A stretch of DNA of 64,000 nt from Candidatus Zixiibacteriota bacterium (GTDB lineage: Bacteria; Zixibacteria; MSB-5A5; GN15; FEB-12), in NCBI GenBank assembly GCA_029860345.1, contig JAOUBJ010000003.1:256709-320708 (forward strand), read 5' to 3'. Position numbers and translations under genes: made by a program. The notes beneath the pieces were generated by a model, which searched no databases, was not told where the DNA came from, and saw nothing but the letters and a program-made list of their open reading frames with translations. Below, piece by piece: positions 34,977-44,083 of this stretch. Position 1 is the first letter of the stretch, and each line of letters begins with the position of its first letter.

Positions 34977-35852
34977 TCAATGCGCATGCTCCTCGTGGGG
35001 CAGCATGAGCAGTATATAAATCGTCGATAAAAGGGTGAACACCAGCGCCTGCACCGATGACAAAAGCAACCCCAGGAAGTAAAACGGGGTCTGGATGGGC
35101 AGGCCGACCAGGTCACCGATAAACGGTGTTATCGCGATACCTATCCCGACAAAGACAGCAATCAAGGTATCTTCGCCGGTGATATTTCCAAAAAGCCTCA
35201 GAGCCAGACTGACCGGCTTGGCGATTTCTCCGATAATGTGCAAAGGGAACATTAGAATGACCATCCCCCAGCCGATACCGTCGCGCGGTTGTCCGGCCAG
35301 ATGATCGACATAGCCCACAAAACCGAGTCTTGAGATTCCTGTCCATTGCGCGTACAGGAAAACCAAAATCGCCAACGAGCCGGTAATCTCTATACCTGTC
35401 GACGGCGAATGTCCCAGGGGAACCATACCATACCAGTTCATGGCCAAAACGTACACAAACAGAGTTCCCAAAAACGGCGTGTAACGCTTGGCCTCCTTGC
35501 CGAGTATCGAATAGATGAAATTGTACAGCCCCTCGACCACCATCTCAACACCGTTCTGCAACGGTCCGGGTATCAGTTCTCGCCGTTTGTACACCACCTG
35601 AGCTATGATCACATAAAGTAAGGCGATGCTGAACGCAAACAGAACGTTGACCCAGGCTTCAAGCCAGCCGGTGTGCAGATAGTGTTCGAGATAGTAGACC
35701 AAAGAGGGCAGGTGGTAACCGCCGCCGTGTTCATCATGGGCGGCTGCGGTGTCGCCAGACGTAGTGTCGTGCTCACCGCCGACAACGGCCACCAGCATGG
35801 GAGTAAACTTGACCAAGGCCAGGCCGACGGTGTGAGCATAATAGAGCAACAT
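34977..35852 (-). CDS. atpB: ATP synthase Fo subunit a
   Basis: The 291-residue membrane protein has the essential Arg in SLALRLFGNI and the C-terminal GLLLSSVQALVFTLLSTIYI. A His/Asp-rich periplasmic loop occurs near residues 27-48 (GEHDTTSGDTAAAHDEHGGG). Its ATG overlaps the stop of the upstream gene by one base. Confidence 0.97.
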   Translation of the reverse strand: MLLYYAHTVGLALVKFTPMLVAVVGGEHDTTSGDTAAAHDEHGGGYHLPSLVYYLEHYLHTGWLEAWVNVLFAFSIALLYVIIAQVVYKRRELIPGPLQNGVEMVVEGLYNFIYSILGKEAKRYTPFLGTLFVYVLAMNWYGMVPLGHSPSTGIEITGSLAILVFLYAQWTGISRLGFVGYVDHLAGQPRDGIGWGMVILMFPLHIIGEIAKPVSLALRLFGNITGEDTLIAVFVGIGIAITPFIGDLVGLPIQTPFYFLGLLLSSVQALVFTLLSTIYILLMLPHEEHAH

Positions 35853-36280
35853 CAGACGCTCTCCTGCGCATGGTTGCCGTTGGCGTCGTGTCCATCCAGG
35901 TTCAACAGGACTCTCGATGCCGCCTTGAGCATCATGACCGCCAATAAAATCGAAAAACCAGCGACCAGATGATACATGCCGAACTGTGGGACCAGCAACA
36001 ATCCATAGCCGGCCAGATACAACAGCGGGAACTTGATCAAAGCCAGCACCGCCGTGCGCATCTTGTCCACCTCACCGATCACGGCTACGGTACGAATGAA
36101 CGCCGACAGGAAAATGAAATTTACCATACCCCAAACGCCGCCCGAAAACACAGCCAAAGCCGGATAGAATCCCAGATAGTAAAATCCGAAAGGAAAGAAG
36201 ATCAAGAGCACTATCCCGGCCGTGCGCAGAGTGCGATTCAAAAAATCAAGACCCAGGTTACTTGTCTGCATCATCCTCAT
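35852..36280 (-). CDS. ATP synthase subunit I-like (AtpI) membrane protein
   Basis: The 142-residue product has four membrane spans and sits in the normal AtpI place, before the a subunit. AtpI helps assemble the c ring. Sequence similarity within this group is low, so the call rests on topology, size and position. Confidence 0.75.
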   Translation of the reverse strand: MRMMQTSNLGLDFLNRTLRTAGIVLLIFFPFGFYYLGFYPALAVFSGGVWGMVNFIFLSAFIRTVAVIGEVDKMRTAVLALIKFPLLYLAGYGLLLVPQFGMYHLVAGFSILLAVMMLKAASRVLLNLDGHDANGNHAQESV

Positions 36281-36521
36281 TCTCGAGGGCAGAAGCTTTC
36301 TTGATCAGGTTGTAGGTTTCAACGCCGGCCGATCCGACACCGAGCAAGATCCCAAGTATCATCAGGTACGGCTCAGTTCCCAGCTTCTCGTCAGCCCAGC
36401 GGCCTCCGAAGAAACCTATCAACGGCGCTACCAACATGATCGCCGGAATAGTTCCCAGCAATCCGGTCTGCCTCAAAAAGTTGCTCGGCTTCTTATCCGG
36501 CCGAGAATCCAGGAGGGTCAT
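36258..36521 (-). CDS. AtpZ-like (ATPase gene 1) small membrane protein
   Basis: The start at ATG 36521 has GAGGG 8 bases upstream; the longer frame would overlap the operon promoter. The 87-residue protein has two membrane spans (residues 24-40 and 52-70) with the loop GGRWADEKLGTEPYLMI, typical of the AtpZ/AtpQ family at the head of atp operons. It overlaps the next gene by 23 bases. Confidence 0.85.
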   Translation of the reverse strand: MTLLDSRPDKKPSNFLRQTGLLGTIPAIMLVAPLIGFFGGRWADEKLGTEPYLMILGILLGVGSAGVETYNLIKKASALENEDDADK

Positions 36522-36550
36522 ACTGTTTACCCTCATAATTTTGACTCGCC

Positions 36551-36578
36551 AATATATTTGGCGGACGATCAAAGTCAA
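36551..36578 (-). promoter_or_regulatory. Promoter of the ATP synthase operon
   Basis: Minus strand reads TTGACT (36578-36573), 16-base spacer, TATATT (36556-36551). The predicted leader is about 20-25 bases and the ribosome site of the first gene falls inside it. Confidence 0.7.
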
Positions 36579-37160
36579 CTTGTTTTTGTCCTATATGTGA
36601 AAAGCTTCACTTTTGAGGGTCCTTTGGTGGCCTGAATTACCGCTCAAAAGCCGGCCCACCGGTCTCGTGTTTCAAGTCGTGTTGGGCGAACACGCACCTC
36701 AATTCTGTCTTGCAAGACTTGATCCGGCATCCAGTCTTGTGCGGGTGGGTCTCTGATCGTCAGGGTGGTCCAACCCCGTCATTCTGGCGAAGGCCAGAAT
36801 CCAGTCTTCCGTAGGTCAGTAGGTCAGGAGCCTTGTGTTCCTGACACAACCTCATCCTGAGCGGAGTCGAAGGATGAACTTCAGTACCCCACCTAAAGCC
36901 TTGCGACAGGTGGGTTCCTATGTGAACACTTAGGTCCCCACCCGGCGCGAAGCGCTCTGGGTGGGGTACCTGCTCCCGACAGATGCGGTTTCACGCCGCG
37001 GCGCGCAGGCGAAGACGGACCGGCCCATGGGGGCTGACCCTGGGTTCAGCACAAAACAATTGTTCACAATCTGGATGGATTTTCCGATATTAATGGATAG
37101 TCTTCGATGTAATCAAAGAAGGCATCGAACGTGTGGCGCTTATCTGGGAGAGGATGTGCT
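36579..37160. repeat. Repeat-rich gap between atp operon and single receiver gene
   Basis: No gene is seen. It holds an IR-A-like palindrome (CATTCTGGCGAAGGCCAGAATCC region near 36779), IR-E (36815-36846), IR-B (36852-36876), a CCCACC..GGTGGG pair near 36886-36913 and IR-G (36989-37022). Confidence 0.7.
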
Positions 37161-37544
37161 ATGAAGGTACTGGTTGTTGATGACGAGGATATGATTCTGT
37201 CCCTCGCCACCAAGATTCTCACGCGACAAGGTTATGAAGTAGTAACGGCTTACTCCGGAGATGAAGGTCTAAAACTCTACGCCCAGCAGACCGACCAAAT
37301 CGACCTGCTGCTTCTGGACCTGACCATGCCCGGCATATCCGGGCTTGAGACCCTGCGTCGCGCACGGAAGATCACACCAGGATTGCCGTGCATTATCTCA
37401 AGCGGCCAACTTACCGATCAAGATCACATACCCGACGAACTCATGGGTGGCCTGCACTTTCTGCAAAAACCGTATCGCGCCGACCAGCTGTCCAGTCTGG
37501 TGAAGGAAATCCTGTCCAAAGAATCCGCACACAAACCTCAATAA
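37161..37544 (+). CDS. Single-domain response regulator (CheY-like)
   Basis: Start ATG 37161 has GAGAGG 8 bases upstream. The 127-residue receiver has acidic Asp-Asp-Glu (VVDDED), phospho-acceptor Asp in LLLLDLTMPG, Ser at CIISSGQ and Lys in FLQKPYRADQ. All key residues are present and there is no output domain. It has no neighbour kinase, so it probably serves a kinase elsewhere. Confidence 0.92.
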   Translation: MKVLVVDDEDMILSLATKILTRQGYEVVTAYSGDEGLKLYAQQTDQIDLLLLDLTMPGISGLETLRRARKITPGLPCIISSGQLTDQDHIPDELMGGLHFLQKPYRADQLSSLVKEILSKESAHKPQ

Positions 37545-38021
37545 TTGACTGGGCGACAAGTCAATTCCTCGCGCTTCGCGGTGATGAATAAGCTATACAT
37601 GGATTCATAGCGCTTCACGCCTGTCAACCTCACTCTGAGCGCACAGGCTGTGTCAAAATAGGGTTTCACCCTGCCAGTCTTCCGTAGGTCAGGAGCTCTG
37701 TGCTCCCGACACAAATTCATACTGAGCGAAGTCGAAGCATGAACGTTGATTCTTCGGTACCCCACCTAAAGCCTTGCGACAGGTGGGTTCCTTATGTGAA
37801 TACTTAGGTCCCCACCCGACGCTGCCGCACTGGATGAGGCTCGTAGGCGGCCGACGTCCTCGTCTGTCCCATGGCGGGTCCACGCCGCGGCGCGCAGGCG
37901 GAGACAAACCCGCCGTATTGCACCAGCCCGTTTTTCTCAATCAGACAAATAGTGCTTTAACAGACGGCCCGAATTGCCTATTATCCCACCTGTGGTTTGA
38001 AATCGATCAGGATGGAATACG
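37545..38021. repeat. Repeat-rich gap
   Basis: It carries IR-E (37684-37711), IR-B (37716-37743), a CCCACC..GGTGGG pair (37760-37790) and IR-G (37875-37916), in nearly the same order as 36815-37022, so the two gaps share a duplicated block. Confidence 0.7.
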
Positions 38022-40358
38022 ATGTTTGATTCGAGAATAGCAAAACTGCTTACCCTGGTCTGGACGATGACGCTGATATTCGGCGTCGCCCAGGCACAAC
38101 AGAAAAGACGGATTAATCTGGGTTTCTTCGAGGGTGGTCGCTGCCTTGCCCATGACATACTGCGCGATGAATTCTCCCATCAACTGGAGCAGATGGCGCC
38201 CGCCGACATCCAGGTTGTACCGGTTCCGCAGGGCTACATGTCGGCTGGCTGGAAACGCGACAGTTGCCGAATCCTGGCCCATGACTTGGTCCGGCTGGAA
38301 TCGGTCGACATATTGGTAGCTATGGGCCCCTGGGTGGTGGAAGACTTGCTGACGGCCGGTTACTCCAAACCGATACTGGCCCTGCACCGCGTTGATCCCT
38401 ATGCCGAGGGACTGCTGGACGCAAGGGGCCGACCGATCGTCGAGAACCTAACCGTGCAGCTGCGACCAACACAGATTGCCCGCGACATCGATGCTCTGAC
38501 CGGATTGATCCAGGTGCAGCGGCTGGGTGTGCTCTATTTCCCATCCGGAGATGAACGGGAAACGATAATGTCGCAGTTGACCGCCCTCGGACATAAGTAC
38601 CGTTTTGAAGTTCTCTCGGCTGAAGGTGTCGACGCCGGCGGGGCTTTCGCCTTTTTCAAATCATACTTGGAGTTATCCAGGAAAGTCGATGCCGTCTATA
38701 TTTTCCCAATGTGGGCCATGGACGGCGTCAAGATTCGCGAATTCTTCAATATGACCAAGCGGGACAAGGTGCCCACCTTCGTGTGGGAAGGAGCTTACCT
38801 GGTTCAACGCGGCGCCTTGGCATCCAACAGCGGCTACTCGGTCATCCCGGAAGCACGCTTTGCCGCGACCAAACTACTGCAAATTATCGATGGCGCCACC
38901 CCGGCCGATCTGCCGGTGACATTCGACGTCCCATCCGGACTCACGATAAACGAATCCACCGCCGACCTAACCGGTGTCGACATTCCTGCCACGCTGAGGC
39001 GGGAGGCGCAACTGGTCAGGGCGGAGCCAACCGAAGAGAGCCGATACTTCACGATCGTAGAAGCGTTGCAGCGCGCACTGGACGCAAGCCCTTCGCACCT
39101 GGCCCAACAGGATGCGCTGGCAGCGGCGACCGAAGCGGCAAAACAAAGCCGGGGGGCGTGGCTGCCACATCTGTATGCGCAATTCTCGGCTACCCATGCC
39201 GATGGCGATAGAACCAATACAACTGACGATTACGTGTCGACGGTGAGTCTGTATCAGACACTTTTTTCGTTGGAGACTATCCGCAAGTCCAAGGCTGCGA
39301 ATATTCGCCGGGACATCTCGCAGATCGATCTCAAACAGTCACAGCTCGATTTGGAACTGGCTGTAACTCTGGCCTTCCTCAACCATCGCCGGTCAATGGA
39401 ATCGGCCGCCTTGTATACCGAAGATCGCAATCGGGTCAGCCGGTTTTTGGAACTGGCCTATACACGACGCGAAACCGAAGATGGACCGGATCGCGATGTC
39501 ACCCGCTGGGATCAAGAACGCTACGAAGCGGCCATCAGGGCATCACAAAGTGAAAACGATGTGTCGGCCGCCACTGTGCTTTTGAACTCTTTGTTGAATT
39601 TCCCCGGACACAGTGAGCTAACTCTGGACTCAGGTTCTTTTTCCAGAGTGAATATGGTCCGGGATTATAGGCGGTTGTTTCCTCGTTTTGCATCCAAGGC
39701 GGTTCGATCGGCAGTGGCCGACGCGCTGGTAGATGAAGCCTTGCTCACCAGTCCGGTCCTGGCCGGTCACAGAGTACGGATAGACCTGCAGGAGAAACTG
39801 CTCGCGGCCAATCGCGCCCGATTCCTCCCCAGTGTAGGCGTAAAAGCGTCATACAATTACGTGGACCGTGACTTTGAGCCGCCATTCGCCACGCCGTACT
39901 ACTTCGATGGCTGGTATGCCCGCGCCGAAGTGAAACTGCCGCTCTTTCTCGGCGCCGACAGATTTCGTGAAGCCGGTAAACGAAAAGCGTTGCTCAGCCG
40001 ACAGGAATACCTTCGCGATGATGCCAGCCTGGAAGTCATGCGCGACGTCCTCACCCGATTTGATGAACTCATGACATTGGCGGCCGACATGCCGGGCTAT
40101 GCGCGCGCCGGGGATCTATCGCTTAGCCAACTGGAAGCGGTTATCTCAGAGTACGAATCGGGACGGCTGTCGTTAATCGATGTTTTGGATGCCGAACACA
40201 ACAGCCTGAGAACCAACCTGGCGGCCATTGAAGCTCGCTATAGATTCTACCGAGCGATGGTTATGTTGTCTCACGTCATGGGCTGGTCGGCCTACGATAA
40301 AAATCAGTCGCCGGACGACAGGTTCTTCCAGGGTATCGCCCGCCACGCCACACCCTAA
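38022..40358 (+). CDS. Fusion of a periplasmic ABC substrate-binding domain and a TolC-type outer-membrane efflux domain
   Basis: The 778-residue protein has a signal peptide (1-25). Residues about 30-325 resemble the PF04392-type periplasmic binding family (INLGFFEGGRC, VDILVAMGPWVVEDLL, RLGVLYFPSGDERETI). Residues about 340-770 resemble the TolC/OEP coiled-coil and barrel (RALDASPSHLAQQDALAA, SQLDLELAVTLAFLNHRRS, AEHNSLRTNLAAIEARYRFY). The joint falls near residue 330 with no frameshift. Such a layout ties ligand recognition in the periplasm to an outer-membrane channel. No inner-membrane pump or adaptor gene lies next to it. Substrate unknown. Confidence 0.85.
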   Translation: MFDSRIAKLLTLVWTMTLIFGVAQAQQKRRINLGFFEGGRCLAHDILRDEFSHQLEQMAPADIQVVPVPQGYMSAGWKRDSCRILAHDLVRLESVDILVAMGPWVVEDLLTAGYSKPILALHRVDPYAEGLLDARGRPIVENLTVQLRPTQIARDIDALTGLIQVQRLGVLYFPSGDERETIMSQLTALGHKYRFEVLSAEGVDAGGAFAFFKSYLELSRKVDAVYIFPMWAMDGVKIREFFNMTKRDKVPTFVWEGAYLVQRGALASNSGYSVIPEARFAATKLLQIIDGATPADLPVTFDVPSGLTINESTADLTGVDIPATLRREAQLVRAEPTEESRYFTIVEALQRALDASPSHLAQQDALAAATEAAKQSRGAWLPHLYAQFSATHADGDRTNTTDDYVSTVSLYQTLFSLETIRKSKAANIRRDISQIDLKQSQLDLELAVTLAFLNHRRSMESAALYTEDRNRVSRFLELAYTRRETEDGPDRDVTRWDQERYEAAIRASQSENDVSAATVLLNSLLNFPGHSELTLDSGSFSRVNMVRDYRRLFPRFASKAVRSAVADALVDEALLTSPVLAGHRVRIDLQEKLLAANRARFLPSVGVKASYNYVDRDFEPPFATPYYFDGWYARAEVKLPLFLGADRFREAGKRKALLSRQEYLRDDASLEVMRDVLTRFDELMTLAADMPGYARAGDLSLSQLEAVISEYESGRLSLIDVLDAEHNSLRTNLAAIEARYRFYRAMVMLSHVMGWSAYDKNQSPDDRFFQGIARHATP

Positions 40359-40697
40359 ACGCCGTCAACTTTGTGCCCGCGCGATCTTCAGATCGCGTGA
40401 ACCGCTGCAGCCGTGTCTGAAGATTCGGCTACCACAAGTTTCTGTCGCTGTCAGGAAGTAGATCAGGACCCTTGTGGTCCTGACAACACGCTGATAGGTG
40501 CTGTCAGGCGACTCGCCTGACAGCCGGGGACCCAAAGACGGGTGTCGGGCGAGGTCGACCGACACCACCCCGAACCTCACTCTGTGGTGATTGACAGCTC
40601 TGGTAGGGCGGGACCCTCTTTGTGGTTCCGCCAATGAAAGACAGCAGAACCTGGAAATCGATTCATCGCCTCGAAGCGCAAAGAACAGGTTTGCCTG
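40359..40697. repeat. Repeat-rich gap
   Basis: It contains IR-D (40377-40398), IR-E (40463-40483), IR-C (40499-40523), IR-F-like (40534-40566) and a CAGGTTTGCCTG hairpin near 40687. No gene or RNA is seen. Confidence 0.75.
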
Positions 40698-41363
40698 TCA
40701 CCACGTCAATATGAGGAAATACAACTTGTAAATCAGCGCGATCCAAATCGCCACGCATCCGATGATACGCAAGTTGCGATACAACGGTCGGTCCACAATC
40801 CGCCAGGGTGTCCCGCCACCACGAACAGCCAACATCACCTGAGCATAACCAACACTGGAAGCAATCAGAAGAACCAAGGTGAGCCAGGTGAACAGTTCAG
40901 CACCGAAGTCGAACCGGATTACATAGCAGCCGATCAACATTGCAATCGATGCAAAGGCATACTTGCCGATCAAGTTCGAAGGCAGATCGATCTCACGACC
41001 CCGCATCAACACCGCACCGAGGCCGATTATTAACAGGTCGCGACCGACAATTGTCGCCGCCAGCCAGATTGGCAAGTTGCGATAGAAGACCAACAGGATG
41101 ATCAATCCGGCCGCGAACAGTTTATCGGCCAGCGGATCGAGCATGACGCCCAACCGGCTGATCTTGCCCAAACGGCGCGCCAAGTATCCATCGAGCCCAT
41201 CGCTCACACCGGCCAGTATTACAAACAGCGCACTGATCAGCATGGAAGTGGTGTCGTCACGACTGAGATAGTACCCGACCAGCGGGATCATGGCCACGCG
41301 CGACAGGCTTATCAAGTTCGGCAAACTGGTGATCTGCGAATAATCCATACCGATTTCAACCAT
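40698..41363 (-). CDS. CDP-alcohol phosphatidyltransferase (PgsA-like)
   Basis: Start ATG 41363 overlaps the upstream gene by 8 bases and has AAAGG before it. The 221-residue membrane protein has the diagnostic motif D-G-x2-A-R-x8-G-x3-D-x3-D, seen as SDGLDGYLARRL followed by LGVMLDPLADK. The start PNLISLSRVAMIPL is typical of phosphatidylglycerophosphate synthase, though cardiolipin-synthase-type relatives look the same. Several membrane spans follow. It joins CDP-diacylglycerol to an alcohol at the inner membrane. Confidence 0.9.
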   Translation of the reverse strand: MVEIGMDYSQITSLPNLISLSRVAMIPLVGYYLSRDDTTSMLISALFVILAGVSDGLDGYLARRLGKISRLGVMLDPLADKLFAAGLIILLVFYRNLPIWLAATIVGRDLLIIGLGAVLMRGREIDLPSNLIGKYAFASIAMLIGCYVIRFDFGAELFTWLTLVLLIASSVGYAQVMLAVRGGGTPWRIVDRPLYRNLRIIGCVAIWIALIYKLYFLILTW

Positions 41364-41706
41364 CGGCCTTTTGATCGTCGTCGCCGGCGTCTGTTTTGCT
41401 TTCGTCTTCAGACGGCAACGGCTCATGCATCTTCTTTGACAAGGGACCGAACATGAACAGGGCCAGCAAAACTGCCGGCAGGAATATCGGCAGATAGTGC
41501 CAGGCCATCGGCACCTCCACACTGGGGCTCGACGGCGGCGGACCTACAGGGCTGCCGTGCGCTTTCCAACCGTCCGCGCCGTCCGGTTGCCAGTAATCCT
41601 CACTGGGCGGAAAAGTGTACGATGGACCATAAACGGCTTTCAAGGCCACGGACGGCAACAAGTACAGCAGGGCCACCCCGGCTAATAGTATCGCAGCTCG
41701 TTTCAT
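41356..41706 (-). CDS. Small two-span membrane protein of unknown function
   Basis: The 116-residue product has an N-terminal signal-anchor (residues 4-22), a Pro/Ser-rich external loop with several Trp (EDYWQPDGADGWKAHG), a second span (residues 70-87, LPIFLPAVLLALFMFGPL) and an acidic tail (EDESKTDAGDDDQKADG). No family is recognised. It is coupled by an 8-base overlap to the phosphatidyltransferase, which suggests a linked membrane role. Confidence 0.7.
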   Translation of the reverse strand: MKRAAILLAGVALLYLLPSVALKAVYGPSYTFPPSEDYWQPDGADGWKAHGSPVGPPPSSPSVEVPMAWHYLPIFLPAVLLALFMFGPLSKKMHEPLPSEDESKTDAGDDDQKADG

Positions 41707-42694
41707 GCCGCACGATAAAGTCGCAACGCTTTCGTGTCAACGAATTTGGTGGCAAGCCGCCCATAAATGGGTACTTGGCTCTTCGCGCCTCTCCAACCTC
41801 ATCCTGAGCGGAGTCGAAGGATGAACCAGTCCTTGTAGGTTGGGACCCGTTGTGGTCCCGACACGGGCAAGCCGCCCATAAATGGGTACTTGGCTCTTCG
41901 CGCCTATCCAACCTCATCCTGAGCGGAGTCGAAGGATGCACCAGTCCTTGTAGGTTGGGACCCGTTGTGGTCCCGACACGGGCAAGCCGCCCATAAATGG
42001 GTACTTGGCTCTTCGCGCCTATCCAACCTCATCCTGAGCGGAGTCGAAGGATGCACCAGTCCTTGTAGGTTGGGACCCGTTGTGGTCCCGACACGGGCAA
42101 GCCGCCCATAAATGGGTACTTGGCTCTTCCCGCGCACCTCTGTCATTCCCGCGAAGGCGGGAATCCATCTCCCTGATTGTGCCCGCGTGATCTGAAGATC
42201 GCACGGGTGATTGTTCCACGGGTGGTGTTGGGCGACCCCGCCCGACACCTTGAGCATCGCAACAGAGGTTCACCCTTCGACTCCGCTCAGGGTGAGGTGG
42301 TGTGATCCCGGTGATGTGGAAATGGGTTCGTTTTGCGTATTTTTAATTCTCGGATAACAGAAATCATGGTGATTACGAAGCTGGCACGGTTTGGCGGTAT
42401 TAGGTTCGGCGGTCTGCTTTGTGCACGTATTCATTGGATGATCCTATATTACCTATATTAATAGTTGTGCGATGTGTTTTGGTAGGAGTTGGTGGGGTTA
42501 TTGGGGACGGAGGAAGTTCAGCTAGCATGTTGTAGCGAGTCTTGTCTCCCCAACAATGTTTCTACTTTACAACGTGGACGCGTTGGGGTAGATTTGGGGT
42601 GGAGTTAAGAGCAATTAACCATCTCTGGAAATCCAGGGGAAAGCTTCGGACCAACAGCCAGTGGGCTGAGATACGGTTGAGGAGGAGAAACACG
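41707..42694. repeat. Repeat-filled gap followed by A+T-richer sequence
   Basis: The left part is the 115-bp tandem array, then IR-A (42142-42168), IR-D (42183-42207), IR-F (42222-42249) and IR-B (42269-42292). From about 42300 the sequence turns visibly richer in A+T and free of repeats up to the nuclease gene, which points to separately acquired DNA. No gene is seen in this part. Confidence 0.7.
41751..42131. repeat. Tandem repeat, 115-bp unit, 3.3 copies
   Basis: Units start GGCAAGCCGCCCATAAATGG at 41751, 41866, 41981 and 42096. Each contains an IR-B copy and a GGTTGGGACC...GGTCCCGAC hairpin. The copies are almost identical, so the expansion is recent. Confidence 0.92.
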
Positions 42695-43930
42695 ATGGAC
42701 AGCAATAAGAAGCCGTGGCCGATCACGACGGTATTCGGGATCAAAGAGCGCATTGATACAAATCCAGATTTCCAGCGTCCAGCGGTTTGGGGCAGATCAC
42801 AGAAACAAATGTTGATTGACACCGTGCTCAGGGGATATGACATACCGAAACTCTACTGGCGCAAGACAGGCGCGAAACCGGACAAGTACGATGTCGTTGA
42901 CGGTCAGCAGCGGCTACGGGCACTTTGGGAGTTCAGTTCAGGAGCCTACGCCCTTCCTAAGAATGCAGAACCGGTGGAGGGTACGCCGATAGCAGGGCTT
43001 AAGTATGAAGGTTTGCCTGACGAACTACGCATTCACTTCGACACCTATCCTTTGGACGTTGTCATTCTCACGGAGACAGATGAGGATGAAGTGCGCGAGA
43101 TGTTCCTGCGCTTGCAGAATGGAACGAGTCTCAAGGCTCAAGAGAAGAGAAATGCGATGCCTGGAAAGATGCGTGACTTTGTGAGGAACCTCGCCTCACA
43201 CCCTATCTTTGGCAGTTGCGCGTTTGCGAACAAACGGTATACACATGATCATGTCGCAGCGCAGATGACTTTGATTGAGCTTGAAGGTGGCCCCTGCAAT
43301 GTGAAAAACGCGGACCTTAACAAGATGTACCGAACGCAGTTGACATTCGATGACAAGTGTACAAAAGCCAAACGAATACGCAGGACCTTGGATTTTCTCA
43401 GGGTCGCATTTCCAGACACGACGCCTGAACTGGAGAGGTACAATGTGATTTCGCTATATTGCCTGGTGTCGCAACTTTTGGAGCGATATGCTATCAGTGA
43501 CCGGCACGGCGATGTTGCCATGTGGTTTGTGGAGTTTGAGAAATACCGTAGGGAACAGAAGGTCCTATCCGAAGATGAAGCTGAATCTGAGATGATCGCG
43601 TATCACGAGAAAATTAGTCATAGCACTGACTCGCAAGATTCCATCAAATGGCGCCATGAATTACTCATTCGCAAGCTCTTCGAGAAGTTTTCAGACATTG
43701 AACTGAAGGATGACCAACGCTTGTTCACACATGAACAACGACTTGCCATATATCGACGGGACCAGGGTATCTGCCAGCTTGCAAAGAAGTGTGACGGTCG
43801 GAAATGCGAATGGAACGCTTGGGAAGCGGACCACAAGATTCCTTGGTCTAAAGGTGGACGTACTGTGGTTGCAAATGGTCAGGTGGCATGCCCAGAATGC
43901 AATGCATCCAAGGGAGCCCGAGCAGCATAA
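42695..43930 (+). CDS. DUF262-HNH endonuclease (possible defence enzyme)
   Basis: Start ATG 42695 has GGAGGAG 8 bases before it. The 411-residue protein has an N-terminal DUF262/ParB-like domain with FQRPAVWG and DGQQR (69-73), which in related enzymes binds and hydrolyses nucleotides. A helical middle follows, then a C-terminal HNH nuclease with paired Cys (CQLAKKC, CPECNASKG) and EADHKIPWSKGG. This resembles the logic of GmrSD-type and other modification-dependent restriction enzymes, but in one chain and without the DUF1524 nuclease. It stands alone in A+T-richer DNA, as expected for a mobile defence gene. Confidence 0.88.
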   Translation: MDSNKKPWPITTVFGIKERIDTNPDFQRPAVWGRSQKQMLIDTVLRGYDIPKLYWRKTGAKPDKYDVVDGQQRLRALWEFSSGAYALPKNAEPVEGTPIAGLKYEGLPDELRIHFDTYPLDVVILTETDEDEVREMFLRLQNGTSLKAQEKRNAMPGKMRDFVRNLASHPIFGSCAFANKRYTHDHVAAQMTLIELEGGPCNVKNADLNKMYRTQLTFDDKCTKAKRIRRTLDFLRVAFPDTTPELERYNVISLYCLVSQLLERYAISDRHGDVAMWFVEFEKYRREQKVLSEDEAESEMIAYHEKISHSTDSQDSIKWRHELLIRKLFEKFSDIELKDDQRLFTHEQRLAIYRRDQGICQLAKKCDGRKCEWNAWEADHKIPWSKGGRTVVANGQVACPECNASKGARAA

Positions 43931-44083
43931 AGTTAGCTAAGGGCGGTTGGATTGTAGATTCTTGGCCACCTGGATGGTGAGCCCCGCGTGATCTGAAGAT
44001 CGCACGGGCACAACATTTGTCAAGACCGTCCTTCGGCTTTCCTGCGGGACAGGGTACCTAACCAACGCTGGTAAGGTCGTGCT
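43931..44083. other. Short gap with IR-D palindrome
   Basis: IR-D lies at about 43985-44008, after the convergent ends of the nuclease and DUF2207 genes. No T-run follows. Confidence 0.5.

Noticed and set aside
41751-42131. CRISPR array
   Set aside because: Units are contiguous 115-bp copies without unique spacers, and no cas genes are near. The same holds for the 17-, 20- and 164-bp arrays.
42376-42400. Sigma-54-like box CTGGCACGGTTTGGCGG before the nuclease gene
   Set aside because: The distance between the GG and GC elements is 9 instead of 10 bases, too strict a requirement to ignore.
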